From Acanthopleura granulata (taxonomy: Eukaryota > Mollusca > Polyplacophora > Chitonida > Chitonidae), in NCBI GenBank assembly GCA_016165875.1, contig JABBOT010000003.1:36119860-36183859 (forward strand): a stretch of 64,000 bases of DNA, given 5' to 3'. The notes beneath the pieces were generated by a model. The model ran no database searches. It was not told the origin of the DNA and saw only the letters and a program-made list of their open reading frames with translations. This document shows, piece after piece, positions 34,714 through 47,500 of this stretch. Within the stretch, counting starts at the first letter, position 1, and each line of letters begins with the position of its first letter. Position numbers and translations under genes: made by a program.

Positions 34714-37700
34714 GTAAGTAAATGAACTAATGTGCTTGCCCCTCGTCCACGAATGCATGTGAAATTCACTTTGTCTACATCAATCGTTATATATGCATAT
34801 GCAACTTACGTGTCTTTCTCAACCTTTGGTTTAGTGTTACTACTGGTGTCCAGTCAATCAATCACAGCACCAGATGATGTCGTGGCTGGTCGTCCGTTTA
34901 CCCTGGAGTGCAAGATAACCAGAGTCACAGGTGATAGATCTGCTCTCTCCTGGCGGCGAGATATTGGTCAGACCATATCCCGTATATACGCCTCCCGTGT
35001 ATGTAACACGTCAGTACCAGTATCACCATTACTAACGACCGGGTTATCAGGGGGATGTCAACACGTCAACGGTGAAGAGGTTTACACAGTCACCATAGAG
35101 AACGTCACAGAAGACACCGGCCGCGGCAGATGGGTATGTCAGTATGGAGTACCGGCGGACACAGTTACCCTGGATGTTAAAGGTACGATTTAATCCCAAT
35201 TTCGTGTTAACGCATTTAGGTTTTGTAGAATGATATCCTTTTTATAGAAATGTGAAAATTGTCTGTCCTTAAATATTCTTTGAAAATATTGAAGTCAGAA
35301 AGATCTGTAAGCCAGTAAGTGTTTGGGGCAATTCATGTTATGTGGCGTCTTTTCATGTTCGTGGATTTTACATATACATAGAGGAACATTCGGAAGTATT
35401 AGTTTACACTAGTGCATGGTGCGCTTCAGTCATTTGTGTCCGATACTGGCTTATTGTCACTAAGCCCTGAAGAAGACTTTTTTTAAGTGTAGGACTTGTG
35501 ACGTTTGTGACGCCACCAATATGTAAGCTATTGCCCTTACATCCTTTACTGTGCAATTTCTTACACTTTCAGAAAAAGAATTTAACTGCAAGAACGTTAT
35601 ATTCATTTGCATTCCATAATTTCTCGTTCTTAATTCTCTGTGCATATCTTTAGGATTTTTATGAAAAGAAATGTACTGTAATATTTTATTTACTATAATT
35701 CATTTATCTCGAATAGTGTTTCAAATATCTTAAATCCGAAAAATGCTTTCTGTAAACTAACTCTAATTGCAGGTATGACACAAAGGTTTTAGTGGATGAT
35801 GAATCAGTAACGTCGACATTAATTACGCTTTTGGAGTTCATGTTAGGTAGGTTTTGGTCTGATTCCAGTAATGGTATCGAGAATAACCCTGACGAGCCCT
35901 CCAGATGCAGTGCTAGCCGGTGATCCCGCCAGCTTTACCTGTGTGACCTCGGCCAGTAAGCCCCTTGCCTGTGTAAGAGGATACATACAGAGTTCCGGTA
36001 ATGTCCGGGAGCTTGACCCGCCAGCTGATTGTAACCAGGACGCCAGCTTGGTACAGACCACAAACCGGACACTCACGTTTATAGCTACAGCCGAGGAGGA
36101 CGGAGCTGAGCTGTACTGTAACGCCTCCAACAGTGTGACTGATCCTCCTGTACGCTCACAACTCCACATACTCAATGTACAGTGTAAGTATGGGGTCTTG
36201 AGATCAACAGGTCCTATTTGACGAGAAAATGGCTTGTTTTGTATGTAGAACATCGTAGAATATATAGACACGCACTAGCCCATTATAATTTAAACCGAGA
36301 TATTTGACCCCAGTACGACAGTGTAGTTAAAGCGTCTAAATAGAATCATGTTGAGGTCATAAAAAGAATAACGCCAGTACATCAAGTTATATATATGCGC
36401 ACAAAGTGTCAAATGGGATTGGAGACCATATTTCAATCCCGGCTCGGGTCATATCACAGACTTTCAAAATGTCACTTGTTACGGCCTCGCTTGGCGCTCA
36501 GCAGTAGGAGCTTATAGCAAGGAAGACGACCCGGTATCAGTATAATGTGTCTGGGTGGAGTGTCATGACTGATGTCTACGGCATGATGTTCCAGTGGCGG
36601 CAGCACTTTGGCGGTTTGCACTCACCCTGCCAGAAGAAGACACAGTAGATATTCATTTTAAGGACTTTTCATTGTCATATAACTGAAAAATAGTGGAGTA
36701 CGACGTAAAACCCAAGCATGCACATATTCGATTATTATTTATTTATTTAAAAATGGGGCCTCCGTGGGCAAGGGGGTTAGCGCGCCAGTGCGGCGTAATG
36801 ACCCAGTGCCTCTAACCCATATGGTCGCTGTGAATTTCAAGCTCATGCTGGCTTCTCCTCAGGACGTACATGGGAAGGTCCGCGAGCAACCTGCCAATGG
36901 TCGTGGATTTCCCACGGGCTCAGCCTGGTTTCCTCCCACTATAATGCTAGTAGTCGTCCTATAAGTGAAACATTCTTGAGTACGGCGTAAAACACGAATC
37001 AAATAAATAAATAAACAAAAATAATATTTCTTTAAGTATGTTATAACGTGATCCGTTTGCACTGCTTTCATATAAATGTCCATTCAATGTGACACTGGCA
37101 CAGTATTTTGAGTTACTCCCGAGAAGCTACGCTTTAGAAAGTGAAGATAACACCAATGTATTAATTTATTTACCTAAATTGAGCTGAAATCATGCATGGT
37201 GCATGGTGGGGTGTACGTTACTACGATTTAAAAATGAAAGTTTGTCTTTTGCATAAAATGCCCTAGGTATGTATAAGGAAGACGGGCCCTCCAACTGTTT
37301 GTTTGACGATGCCGTGTTCTCAAAATTTAGGAAAACAAGTCAACACAAGGATAATTATATTTATTTTTGGAGTGCTAAGGTAAAGAAGCTGTATCCCCGT
37401 TAACTTCGTCATGTTGTACCAGTTCAGCGTTTTCCTGATGGATCACATCATTGTAAGCTCACCAGGGGACACAGGCTATCATAAAACACATGGTATTTTT
37501 GGAACTCTCCTACATGAAAGCTTGAGACTTCATCCCGTTTCTCTCAACCTGATACACGGAATAGTTCCCAAGACGGCGCGTAATATTGGTTACTTCGTGA
37601 ACTTTGACATGAAACTCGATATGTTGTCTATTGATGGGATCCAGTTTGACTACTTCGTTTGTGTTTTTATTTTGACAGACAAACGATATGTTTGAAAACT

Positions 37701-40700
37701 ACCTGTTCAACTTTAATTATTAAAACGCGTACATTGGTGTCACATGGAACGTTGTTTAGGTTACCGAGTGCAAGAGATATTTGCATACATCCTTCGTTTG
37801 TTAAATATGCTGGCCTAGGCTTCATGGGTTAAACATTTCTCTAATGTGTTAGAATTAAACATTTATATTAACAGCCATAATATAACCCCTGCTATGTCTT
37901 TCGTAGTCGGCTATGATGTATGTTGTTCTAACGTGACATCATAAAGGTCCTGGTTCTCAGAAACTAGAGACCCCAGTTTCCCATGCAAAAAATGATTTAT
38001 TTAATCTCATAGCTACGTACGTTTTGGCATACTGTAGTATGTTAAGGTCGAGTTCACATGTAGCTTCTATTAAAAGACAGTTATTCTCTTGTCAGATCCA
38101 CCAAAGAGTGGCATCCTCCTGTCAGGTTATGTTAACAACACAGCCGTGGAGTCTGGAGAAATACTGACCATGAAGTGTCAGGTGAGAAAGGGGAATCCCC
38201 GACCAGCACTCTCCTTGTCATCGGGGTGTGGCCAGCCAAACACGGTCGCTGGTAACGATGAAAGTCAGCAGATTAGTATCGGTATAACCGTCACTCCGTC
38301 CCTGAACCAGAAGACGTGTGTGTGTAAGGGAAATCAGGACGGGGCGTTGACAGGATGGGCGGAGGAGAAGAGCAGAACATTCAATGTCACGTGTAAGCAT
38401 ATTTTAAACACCTATTTCTGCTAAGAAATGCTTTACTGAAATTGACTTTTCATTGAAATAATTTTTTCATTGAGGAATGCTGCCTTGAAGAATGGAAGAG
38501 CCTGAAAACTTATTTTCGTCTTGAAGAAAATTGTTCCAAGCTGTGCAGTCTTTTGTTCCTTCGTTTTAGTCAGTTTTTTTGGTGTATGTGTACCCTCAAA
38601 ATATTTAGGTAGTGCACAAGCACTGCAACGCTGCAACCGAAAAGATATGCGTTTTGAACTGCAGTGTGGATCACTTTGTACATCCCGTCAATGCTCTGCC
38701 TTTAAAATAACCGAAATGAAATGTAAACAGATTTTATTTCGACTCATTAATGTGGGTTACCACTATTTTATCGGTGAATACCAACCTGTAGCAGCCGTGA
38801 AATTTCTTGTATTAGACTCATTTGCAGTTTGGGTAGAAGTTATCAGGAGAATTTCTGTGACTTATTACGTCGTTACCTTTATCACCAAAATACCACAAAT
38901 TCACAATGCAGCTTGCTGAATACATAATCTAATCAGGTAGTATTAAACTAGTAAAGCGGAAAAAATGGCGCTCGATGTGTTAAAATTTTTTTGATTGCAC
39001 CACGCATGTGTGCTGACAGAAACGAGAATATGTAAACTAAATGTATGTATGCATGTATGTATACATGTATGCTTGGGTTTTACATTGAACTTCACAATTT
39101 TGCATCCATCTGACGACGAGGAGTTAATATAATGTATATACTGTGTCTTTTTGAGGCAGGACGAGTCCTTGGCGCCATTGTGCTGCCGCTGCTGGTATAT
39201 CATGTCGAAGACACCTGTCATGACACCCCGCCTAGCCAATTTATACTGACACCGGGCCGACCAGTCCTGTTTCCTTGCTAGAAGCTATCAGTGCTGAGCG
39301 CCAAGTGCCACGCGAGGCAGTAGTTACAAGTATACCATTTTTAAAGCCTTATGTATGATCCAACCAGGGGCTGATCCCGGATTTCTAGACCTCTAAACAA
39401 AGCTGCAGCTGATATCAGGTTTAACAATGTACTAATGTACCGAGCTCCTGGTCGTTATGACACATGTGCTTCTCACCAATGCGGTCGCTGTGAGTGCGAT
39501 CACGGCCAGTTCATGCTGGCTTCCTCTCCGGCCGAACGTGGGAAGGTCTGCCAGAAACCTTCTGATGGTCGTGGGTTTCCTCCCGGCTCAGCCCGGTTTC
39601 TTCACACCATAATGCTGGTCGTATAAGTGAAATATTCTTGAGTATGTCGTAAAACGAATGAAATAAAATATTTCACTCACTCCTGGTTTCATTCAGGATA
39701 AGCTCGCAGTTCCACAGCATCTGTGGTCATTAAATTGTAAATAAACCCTGACATGTATATATTTACGCATCGATAACAGAGAGATTACGCATGCATATAA
39801 AAGCGACATTAGTTTTATGTTTCGATCAAGAGGTAGAGTAAATCCTGTGTGTTTTAACAAAATTGTTTTCCCTTTCCTGTAATTCCACCATTTTTATACT
39901 CTAAGTTTCGCGTTATAAACATTGTTTTCTATTACTTGGAGCGGTGGCGCTGTCGCATATCCAGACAGCTGTTGACGTTTCCAGTCAGGCAATTCATATC
40001 TGTGTAATATTTAATTCGCCGAGTAGAACATCCATCATGTTTTACTCGTGTGTCTCTGGTACACTTTCCACAGACGAGTATTGTTTTCTGACCGTTTTCT
40101 GATTCCCTCCCACCAAAACGCCATATTGAGCGCCACCGTAAAAATAAGAAAAATCTTTAATTATCAGGTTTTGTGTACAGTTATTCACTGTATGGTTACT
40201 GATGCATTCTTTCAGTTCGGCCTGGCAGCGTACAGCTCCGGGCAGATTCCGGACAATCGGGAAACACAGTCACGGTCACAGAAAACAGCACACTGAGATT
40301 TACATGTACCAGTGGTGAGTCCAATCCTGCTGCCGTCCTCTCCTGGTACAACAACAGCAGTCCTATAGCAGCGGCGGAGATATCAGACGTCAGCTCACAG
40401 CGAGGTCTCAATCACGGGTACCTGACCTCACAGCGGTATACAGTGAAGGTTGATCGATATCAGGATGGTGACGTCATCAGATGTGAGGCTCAGAGACCGG
40501 GCAATGGAAACAGTAAACGCGTATCACCCAACCTCACACTTAGTGTCACGTGTAAGTCAAAATCCATGGAATTTTCCTATCGTATTATATGCTTTTTTCT
40601 TTCAATCTAAGGTCTGATCAGAGTCACCTTCGCATGTTTCATGCAGCTGATTTCGCCACTGTAGTTCGGGGCTGACTGATTTAAGTCTTTTCTTGAAGAA

Positions 40701-43700
40701 TTCAGTAGTCATACCAGTCTAGCGTTTGTATACTCTTTGTACAAGTCTCGCAATGTACTTGCAGCAACCTAGAAAAGATGGTATGAAAAGCTTAATATGA
40801 GATGTAATTGTCAAGAAATTACAGGTAATTTTGCAAAATAAATGTTCACATTACCTTGGCACCTAAATTTTGGAATATAGTGTTTGGGGCATTGGTGCTC
40901 CCAATCGTGGGAATAAAATATACTGGTACAGAGTGTCTTCAGTCAAATGAATACAGTACATTGTGTTGTGGCCCCTGAACATCTTAATCACTGCTCAACC
41001 ATACTTCTCGTTCAAGAAGTAAAACATGAAATATGACGGCACAAGGTGTAAAATTCTACTTTTATCTGTGAAGAAAATAGCATTATGTCAGCATAGCATA
41101 GAGCACAACTTTCCTTTGAAAAATACCTTGATAAATTTTGATATGTTTTTACTAATTTTATTTGCAACAAACTTAATTTTTTTCTAAAAACACATGCATG
41201 TATCTATTTCAGATATGCCTCGGGTGGTTTGCAGCAGAACTGATCTAAAGGTGTTTGAGGGTCAGCGGATCGAGCTTTCCTGTGACGTCATGTCTAAGCC
41301 AGAGGCCACTGTGACGTGGTTTAAAGATGGCGGACAAGTTGACGGAGTTTCATCGAGAACATCAGAGCAGCGTGACTTCATCGTAGCTACTCTTCAAGTC
41401 GACGTGCATCACGACGCATCGTCTGGCAAATACGAGCTAGTCGCTACCAATGCTATCGGAACCACTAACGAGACAATACGGATAACCAAGAAAGGTACTG
41501 CGTTACCTGCTTTTCCGATGTCGATATTTTAAAATATACATGTTAGATCTGTGACTTTTTTTAAAATATACATGTAAGATCTGTGACTTTTTAAGTGTCG
41601 GTTTGCCTTGCCTTATTTTCTAGTTGAATGCAAGTGGGTCTGAAAACAGTTGCATCATATCTCTAACTCCGTCATGCTTGTATCCCGCAGTGAGTGTCTG
41701 AACAGTAATGTTGGTGAGAATAAAGATTAGCAAGGGGAGACTACATTAAACCTTTCCTTCAACTACAACATTCAGTAAAATTTCTATTTGTAGAGAAATG
41801 AACAGAAAAGGCTGTTGTTGCTATGATGTAAATGAGGCGAGTTTATCTTTGCAGAAGGTCAGCCTCTACCAGAACAAATTTACCTGGATTCGAACTCCTG
41901 TATTAACAACCAGGCTACTCTGCTCTGGGCTTCTGGTATTGACGACTCTGCAATGACATACTACAAGCTGGAGTACAAAGGAAATCAGGACGTTTGGCAA
42001 GGAGAGCTCGTCAGAAATCCAGGAAGAGGGAAACTTGTGCGGAAAAACGTAAGCGGTCTACAGTCTGGAGTGTTCTACCAGTTCAGACTTCGACCTGTCT
42101 TAGACTTTCTCGTGCCACTCTTCACGACAAGAAATTGCACCGTGAAAGGTGAGTTACTTTTTAATACCTTGTTTTCTTCTTTTTGATTTATTTATCACAT
42201 ATACAACTTAAATTGTCGTGTATGTTTGCTCTGTAAAATCACTTCCAGTCACTAAACAAGATTGCCTTCAGCTAGTGACGCGTAACACAACAAGCTCTAC
42301 ACAAAGTTATATTAGGCGTTCATATATTATTGTCAGGAAATGCTGTTAGAGCACCATTTCTCACTTATAACGTTATAACGTTAACTCCATCAGATTGTTT
42401 TCGGGGCCAAAACGTTATTTGTCTCGAGTGGCGTGTTTGTTACTAAAACCGGTAACTTCCTGGTTAATCATGTTTGGAATTGATTTAAAGTTTTGGTGTA
42501 GTGTAAAGTTAATAAATGTGCGTTATTTTGTCTCTTGTAGCTTAATCATCTAAAAAGGGTGTCAGCATAACATATAGCAAAAATTTCCTCTGAAATATAC
42601 CTTGGGTTTAGATTTTAATGTTAGGAACTTCTGTTATCAAAAAACAATGTCGCCTACTACTTGACATGCAGTAGTAGTGTGGGCTTTGTGCTGTTTACAC
42701 AAATCAAATAAGCACATAAAAACTGGGCGGATAAAAATTTGCATAAGGATTTGGTGTTTGTAGGTTTTCAGTCATGTGACAAACGGACGGCTGAGAGGGA
42801 GATAGGCCTAAGTAAACCCGGAATGCTAGGAGTGGGAATTGCTGTGGGAGTTTGCCTCGTCGCTTTATTTGGAGCAGTGGTCATATGCTTACTTCTCCAC
42901 ACACGAAAATTAACTTGGACAAAACGTAAGAATGATGATGTACATGAGCGTGTGTTGTACCATGCATTGTATATCAGAACTTTAAGTTTATTTTGTACAG
43001 TTGCAATACTTTTCAAAGAATAAATATTAGCGAGTAGCAAAGTGGTCCTAATAATTAAATTTATGAATTTGTACGTGAGGGAGACCACGCGTGAGATATT
43101 TTATGGGTAATTACGAATCTACATGTAATTCTCCTCGATCATCTTTCAGGAGATTGTGAAAAGTACAGAAACCAGACGTAAGTAATAAAAGAAGTGTTCA
43201 AAATACCCGTTGAAGCCTTCAACCAGTGAAATTTCCATAGACCAGCTTCATTAAAAAATAAAATTAACATCCCAATTTTAGATATCTAAAAGTAGAAAAT
43301 GGGCAGCATGCAGTTTCCAAAAACATATCTACATGTATGTACTTGTATTATTCAATGCGTTAACCCCAGATAAACGTAAAATCACCACTAAACACACCAT
43401 CTGGTTTCTAAATAAGAACAAAGCCCGGTTTCATGAAGCATACTTAGTGCTAAGTAGCCTTTAGGTAAGTGCACTTCCTAACTCTACAACATACGTTGTC
43501 ATGGAAGTTAAGCGAATACTTAGCTAAGTGTGCTGCATGAAACCCGGTCCTGGTGATATTATACCTGCATCTGCCAAGTTTATGCAGAACCCATCGTAAT
43601 ATTTTCGTAACAAAATGATGGGCCTAAAACTTAAATAAATGGACCAAAACTTAAAAACGTGGAAATAGTTTTTCGAATTTGTCTTCAGGTGCTCTCCAAT

Positions 43701-44430
43701 ATTCGTTTAGGAAGTTAAATATACTTTCCCAAGATTTTTGTTAGTAAATGTTCTGAAGATCTGTGTTGACTTTTAACGGTTTTCTATTCCCCGGTCACCG
43801 ATGTATGACTTTGCAAGTTTTCTATTTTTAGAGCTGACACCACCGGAAACAGCTCAGAAGATCCACCGCTAGGTAACTTCAGATTTTGTTCGCTTATTTT
43901 TTCCGTGGAACCACAAATACATATATTTTGTACTTATTCCTGACGAAAGTGTAGCATTTTCCCTTTAACTTTAAACGGATGAAAAAAATAATGTCTATAA
44001 TTTTTTATATTTTAATTAATTTAGCCGATTCGCAACTATTTTCAAATCTGTTCACCGGTATTGTTTTAGGTCCATATGAAGATTTGAATACCAGGCCAAT
44101 CTCAAGTAAGGTTTGTGTAAAACTTCCTAAACACATTCCTAAAATTCTAAGACATAAATACATAATTAGTGTTTGTTATTTTCATGCAAAAGTGGAAACA
44201 GGTTGTGAAAAACAGCAGTATCTATGCAGCAACGATTTTTGCATGTGTAGTGCATTCTTTCCATGTATAGCTGAAAGTAATGAAATTTTAACCAATTTAC
44301 ATCCATAAACATGTACATAATATCTGTGCACTGTCCGGTTTCAGGTGCCAAGTACGAGGAACTCTCTGTCAGACCAGCATTACCTGCATCTGCTGAACAG
44401 GCAGTGTACGTCAATCCTACTGTGATGTGA
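34674..44430 (+). CDS. Gene B: five-Ig plus FN3 transmembrane receptor
   Basis: Twelve exons join in frame to 754 codons: 34674-34713 (signal), 34835-35182 (D1), 35869-36183 (D2), 38096-38392 (D3), 40216-40551 (D4), 41213-41494 (D5), 41855-42148 (FN3), 42764-42925 (TM) and tail exons 43150-43177, 43832-43872, 44070-44105 and 44345-44430. All introns are GT-AG, and every exon up to TM starts and ends in phase 1. The predicted product is a type I receptor with a hydrophobic signal (LVLLLAASVQ), five Ig-like domains, one FN3, a single membrane span with GVGIAVG, and a tail holding YEDL-x9-YEEL, YVNP and C-terminal TVM. It is the fullest member of the cluster. The ectodomain plan recalls Ig-superfamily recognition receptors, but no specific orthologue can be named. 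Confidence 0.9.
34835..35182 (+). CDS. Gene B exon 2: D1, V-like Ig domain
   Basis: 348 nt. Starts VLLLVSSQSITAPDD, then RPFTLECKI, the core Trp in ALSWRRD, RVCN and GGCQHV (extra cysteine pair), and GRGRWVCQY. Sequons NTS and NVT are present. Close copies occur in gene C. Confidence 0.92.
35869..36183 (+). CDS. Gene B exon 3: D2 Ig domain
   Basis: 315 nt. SFTCVTSASKP, a second cysteine pair (LACV and ADCN) and GAELYCNASNSV. The core tryptophan found in gene A (IRWYI) is glycine here (VRGYI). Confidence 0.92.
36425..36720 (+). mobile_element. Type-B SINE in gene B intron
   Basis: Shares TTTCAATCCCGGCTCGGGTC, TTGGCGCTCAGCAGTAG, GACGACCCGGTATCAGTATA and GTACGACGTAAAACCCAAGC with the copies at 17.2 and 39.2 kb. 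The main-family SINE follows directly after its AT tail. Confidence 0.7.
36755..37019 (+). mobile_element. Full-length SINE in gene B D2-D3 intron
   Basis: GGGGCCTCCGTGGGCAAGGG head, B-box region, body, CACTATAATGCTAGTAG and a full tail GTACGGCGTAAAACACGAAT plus (AAAT)n. It is placed just after a type-B copy. Confidence 0.9.
38096..38392 (+). CDS. Gene B exon 4: D3 Ig-like domain
   Basis: 297 nt. ESGEILTMKCQVRKGNPRP is a typical Ig B-strand region. CVCKGNQDGALTGW gives the F-strand Cys. The exon ends with NVTC. The core Trp is not obvious (ALSLSSGCG). It is found only here and as a relic at 5606-5880. Confidence 0.88.
39150..39420 (-). mobile_element. Type-B SINE fragment without tail
   Basis: The minus strand shares the body words GTGTCAGTATAAATTGG, GGCGCTCAGCACTG and CATGACAGGTGTCTTCG with the other type-B copies. 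The tail is replaced by unrelated sequence. Confidence 0.7.
39437..39669 (+). mobile_element. SINE in gene B D3-D4 intron
   Basis: Head partly lost (ACCGAGCTCCTGGTCGTTAT). Body with CAATGCGGTCGCTGTGAGTG, CACACCATAATGCTGG and tail GAAATATTCTTGAGTATGTC are present. Confidence 0.88.
40216..40551 (+). CDS. Gene B exon 5: D4 Ig domain
   Basis: 336 nt. ENSTLRFTCTSGESNP, the core Trp in AVLSWYNN and the F-strand Cys in DVIRCEAQR, ending LTLSVTC. Resembles Ig C2/I-set domains of cell-adhesion receptors. The frame was set by the flanking splice phases. Confidence 0.9.
41213..41494 (+). CDS. Gene B exon 6: D5 Ig domain lacking the F-strand Cys
   Basis: 282 nt. FEGQRIELSCDVMSKPEATV, then the core Trp in VTWFKDGG and GKYELVATNAIGTT. 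Leucine stands where cysteine is normal. The extra N-terminal cysteine (VVC) is conserved with genes A and C. Confidence 0.92.
41855..42148 (+). CDS. Gene B exon 7: fibronectin type III domain
   Basis: 294 nt. NNQATLLWASGIDDSAMTYY, LEYKG, ELVRNPGRGKL and GVFYQFRLRPV define the FN3 fold. Cysteines SC and NC lie near the two ends. Confidence 0.92.
42764..42925 (+). CDS. Gene B exon 8: transmembrane segment
   Basis: 162 nt. GLSKPGMLGVGIAVGVCLVA begins a span of about 24 hydrophobic residues that ends LLLHTRK. The glycine pattern matches gene A. Confidence 0.92.
43150..44430 (+). CDS. Gene B exons 9-12: cytoplasmic signalling tail
   Basis: Mini-exons of 28, 41, 36 and 86 nt. Exon 11 encodes GPYEDLNTRPIS and exon 12 SAKYEELSVRP, ending VYVNPTVM before TGA at 44428-44430. 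Exons 9 and 10 are shorter than in gene A and diverge freely. Exons 11 and 12 keep the length exactly. Confidence 0.9.
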
Positions 44431-44870
44431 ACAAATAGCTGCCCTTTAGTCGGATGTGGAACCTTTACACAGCGTACACTGGCAGCCGTGATGTAAAACA
44501 AATAGCCACTCTGCCGTCTGAGCTGAAGAATTCATACACCGGCAGCCATGATATTAGGAAATAGTTACTCTGCCCTCAGCTGAATGGTTCGTACATGGAA
44601 CTCTGACAGCCATTATGTAAGCGAACAGTTTATAATGGAACATTGGCATCTGTGATGTGAAATAAATAGCCACTCTGCCGTCAGATTGAATAGTTTATAC
44701 ATGTAACACTGAGAGCCTTGACGTGAAGAAATGGCCACTTTTCAGCTAATACCTGAAAAGTTTATACATGACAGACGGGATGTGGACAAATGTCTCTTGC
44801 ACCTAACTGATGAAAAGAACACTCCCGGTTGTGATGTGAACAAATAACCACTCGTCTTTTCCAACCTGAG
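44420..44870 (+). repeat. Degenerate minisatellite starting at the gene B stop codon
   Basis: About eight copies of a 54-67 bp unit built on GTGATGTGAACAAATAGCCA (starts near 44421, 44488, 44547, 44610, 44650, 44716, 44778 and 44832). The first unit overlaps the codons for the last residues and the TGA. Confidence 0.75.
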
Positions 44871-45386
44871 GGGTTTCTACTAACAAATCTTAACCGTAAA
44901 CACGCATATATACAGGAATCTCAAACACGACTTGATTTAAGTGGTCGAAGCAACCCCTGCCCCACAATGAACCAAAACGATATATGAAAACAATGATAGA
45001 CTTCTTTCAAATGTGTTTGCAACGCGATGCTTTCCAATACAGTTTGTGAACTCGATTTAATAATTTATTAAACGAAAGGTATATTTCAGGAACTCATTTG
45101 TTGTATGTGAACTGGTTTTTGCTTTTTGGCTGAACGTTTGGGCTGCTCATAAAACAGTTTATTCTAATCTGACACTTCTATATGTATACGGTATTGTACT
45201 TGTTGTAAGCCCAAGCAAAACGTGTAATACTTCATAAATGAATTTCTGTTATCGTCTTTGTTTCTTTGTAATGTATGTCATTCATTTTCGGAACCGTGTA
45301 AACAGCAGACGTAAGGATATTGATATTTAAAGTTTTCTTATTGTTTCAATGTCATTAGTTTTTGACGAATCTTATCAGGCTACTCA

Positions 45387-45392
45387 AATAAA
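45387..45392 (+). terminator. Candidate polyadenylation signal of gene B
   Basis: AATAAA about 960 bp after the stop. It is the first convincing hexamer on the sense strand, but use is not shown. Confidence 0.35.
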
Positions 45393-45399
45393 AAAATGA

Positions 45400-47500
45400 T
45401 GATGAATAATGATAAAAACTGTATTTCTGTTCTTGTACTTCTTTCCTGTTTAAACAGATTTAGAAACAGAACAAGTAAACGGTTATTAACGCAGATAAGT
45501 TATTTAGTACTTTTACTCCATCAGTGAGTGAGTGGTTGAGGAGGTGGGCGTGTAGAATAATTTGAATGGCCGTGCACACGCTTCTGGACAGGTAGGGTTT
45601 TGTGGCATTCTGACAATATTGTATAGGTAATCTAAGCGTGAATTGCGACATTCCTATACTACCCTTATATTCCTATACAAGACGAACACGAAGGGTCGTT
45701 CCAAGTCCATCTTAGCACGATGCAATGGGAAACTCGGGAAACTCCGTCCAGCCTTTAACAAAGCTGTCCAAAGCCGTTTGCTCGTTTGTTCTTTCTTGGA
45801 TTATGTCAAACTTCTAGGTGTATGTGTGCTCAGAAAACACTTTTTAGGTAGAACATAAAACACCGCAACCTCACAGCAGAAAATGATGCGTTTGGACCCT
45901 TTTTGGGTAGCCCGTCAGAGTCTCCCATTCCATAACATCTTAAAAAACAAAAGGATGTCAGAGAAATAGAATATAAATAGTAAATAAAACGGGTAGCATA
46001 TAAGAAATAAGGGGTCATCAGTTTTCACTGAAGCATGGCTCTCATTTCAAATTTTAAGTTTTTTGTTCTTGTTTAAATTCCAGATTGTATACAAATATAG
46101 GAGTTTCTGTCGCGCTTTGATTGCAACTACGCATAAAGCCAGTTCAAGAATTAAAGAATATTGTTCTTTACATATAGGATGGTGATTAGAACCAAGGCGT
46201 CGAATTCGACATTTGTTTGCCAGCCGTCAGTCAAACTGGGTATTCGAAGTCAAATGATCGCATTTTCCAGAAATCGCAAATAACACAAACCGGCATTTTA
46301 TCTTCGCATGAATTGGAAACAAACCAAATTCTTGGCTCACTTGCACGAAGCCATCTTAGCGTTACGAATACCTAGTTGCCATTGGAACGTAACGCCTACA
46401 GAGTTGGTTGCCATAGTAGTAAGAGGGCTTTACGCAAGTGGGTTCAGAAGTGTCCAAAAATTGTAATCCCTAGAGTTTTAAAAGAGGTGTAAGTATCCCA
46501 AATGGAAGTATTGAAATGTCTCCCTACAAACGAGAGTACTCCTGCGGCGTAACTAACGTGAACTCGAGGATATAGGAGTTATAGATGGTACCAAGCATGG
46601 AACGCTGTCGTTTAAAAACTCCCTTGCTTTTGCAAGAAAACACTTTTCTTTGATTGATGAAAATATGAAAACGAGATTGTGGAAACGCGAAAAGAAAAAC
46701 ATGAGTCATTATAAAGATATACATCCGCGGGGTTTTATTATGGACAATCTATATAGCGTACTTGCTAAGATGTACGTACTGCACTTAAATTCATATACAT
46801 TACAGATGCCTGCCCCGTACGCAATACAAACATAACATTACATAACATGTCGTAACAAGTACGAAACCTTACACACGTTTCTAATGGTAGGTTAGAAAAT
46901 CATGTGACACGTATGTGAACTCGCACACGTGTATTCCATGAAGCTCATGCGATTCACATGCTTGCAACGTTTGCCTGTGTAGGATGACAAATTTTCCTAG
47001 ACCTCGTTTTCTCTGATAAGCCTAGAATGTATTTATCTGTATGGACTATTAATCTTAATGAGTAATTACGTTTGTCATGTAGTATAAGAACTAAACTGGA
47101 TGATCAGAAGATTTAACACAAACATTTAAAACTGGGTTGACTCAAATTTCACATGACAACGCACACTGGTCAAAAACTACTGGTTATTTGAATGCAGGGC
47201 TGGGGGAAAACAACCACACTAATAGCTCACACTAATGAGAAAAATCATGTTTTTGTTTTTGTTTCTTTTGTTCGCCAGAATTACTAGGTTGCTAACAAAT
47301 ATATCAATATACATACATACACTAATCACAGCTACCTGTTATTCAGCCATGAAATACCTCGCCTGAGAAATACTTTATACAGGATTTTCAGATTTTGAAC
47401 GTTATTTGCCGGTGAGTAATAAAGATAAGACAGTGAAAATTTATTGTTGATACTTGACTTCAAAATACCAGGATAACATTTCGTTGTGTTGCAAATAGAG
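45400..47500. other. Spacer between gene B and the orphan first exon
   Basis: No exon, tRNA or transposon recognised. Open frames here are short and unsupported. Confidence 0.45.

Noticed and set aside
35843..36271. 142-codon minus-strand frame
   Set aside because: Antisense to the D2 exon of gene B, for the same reason.
38521..38919. 132-codon plus-strand frame in the D3-D4 intron of gene B
   Set aside because: No splice sites in a phase compatible with the gene, no domain, and part of it (GGTGTATGTGT, TTTAGGTAG) recurs weakly near 45.8 kb, suggesting repeat-derived sequence.
39040..39075. ATGT/CATG-rich run as a functional site
   Set aside because: A short simple repeat of TGTATG/CATGTA words, which is common in this genome and has no further structure.
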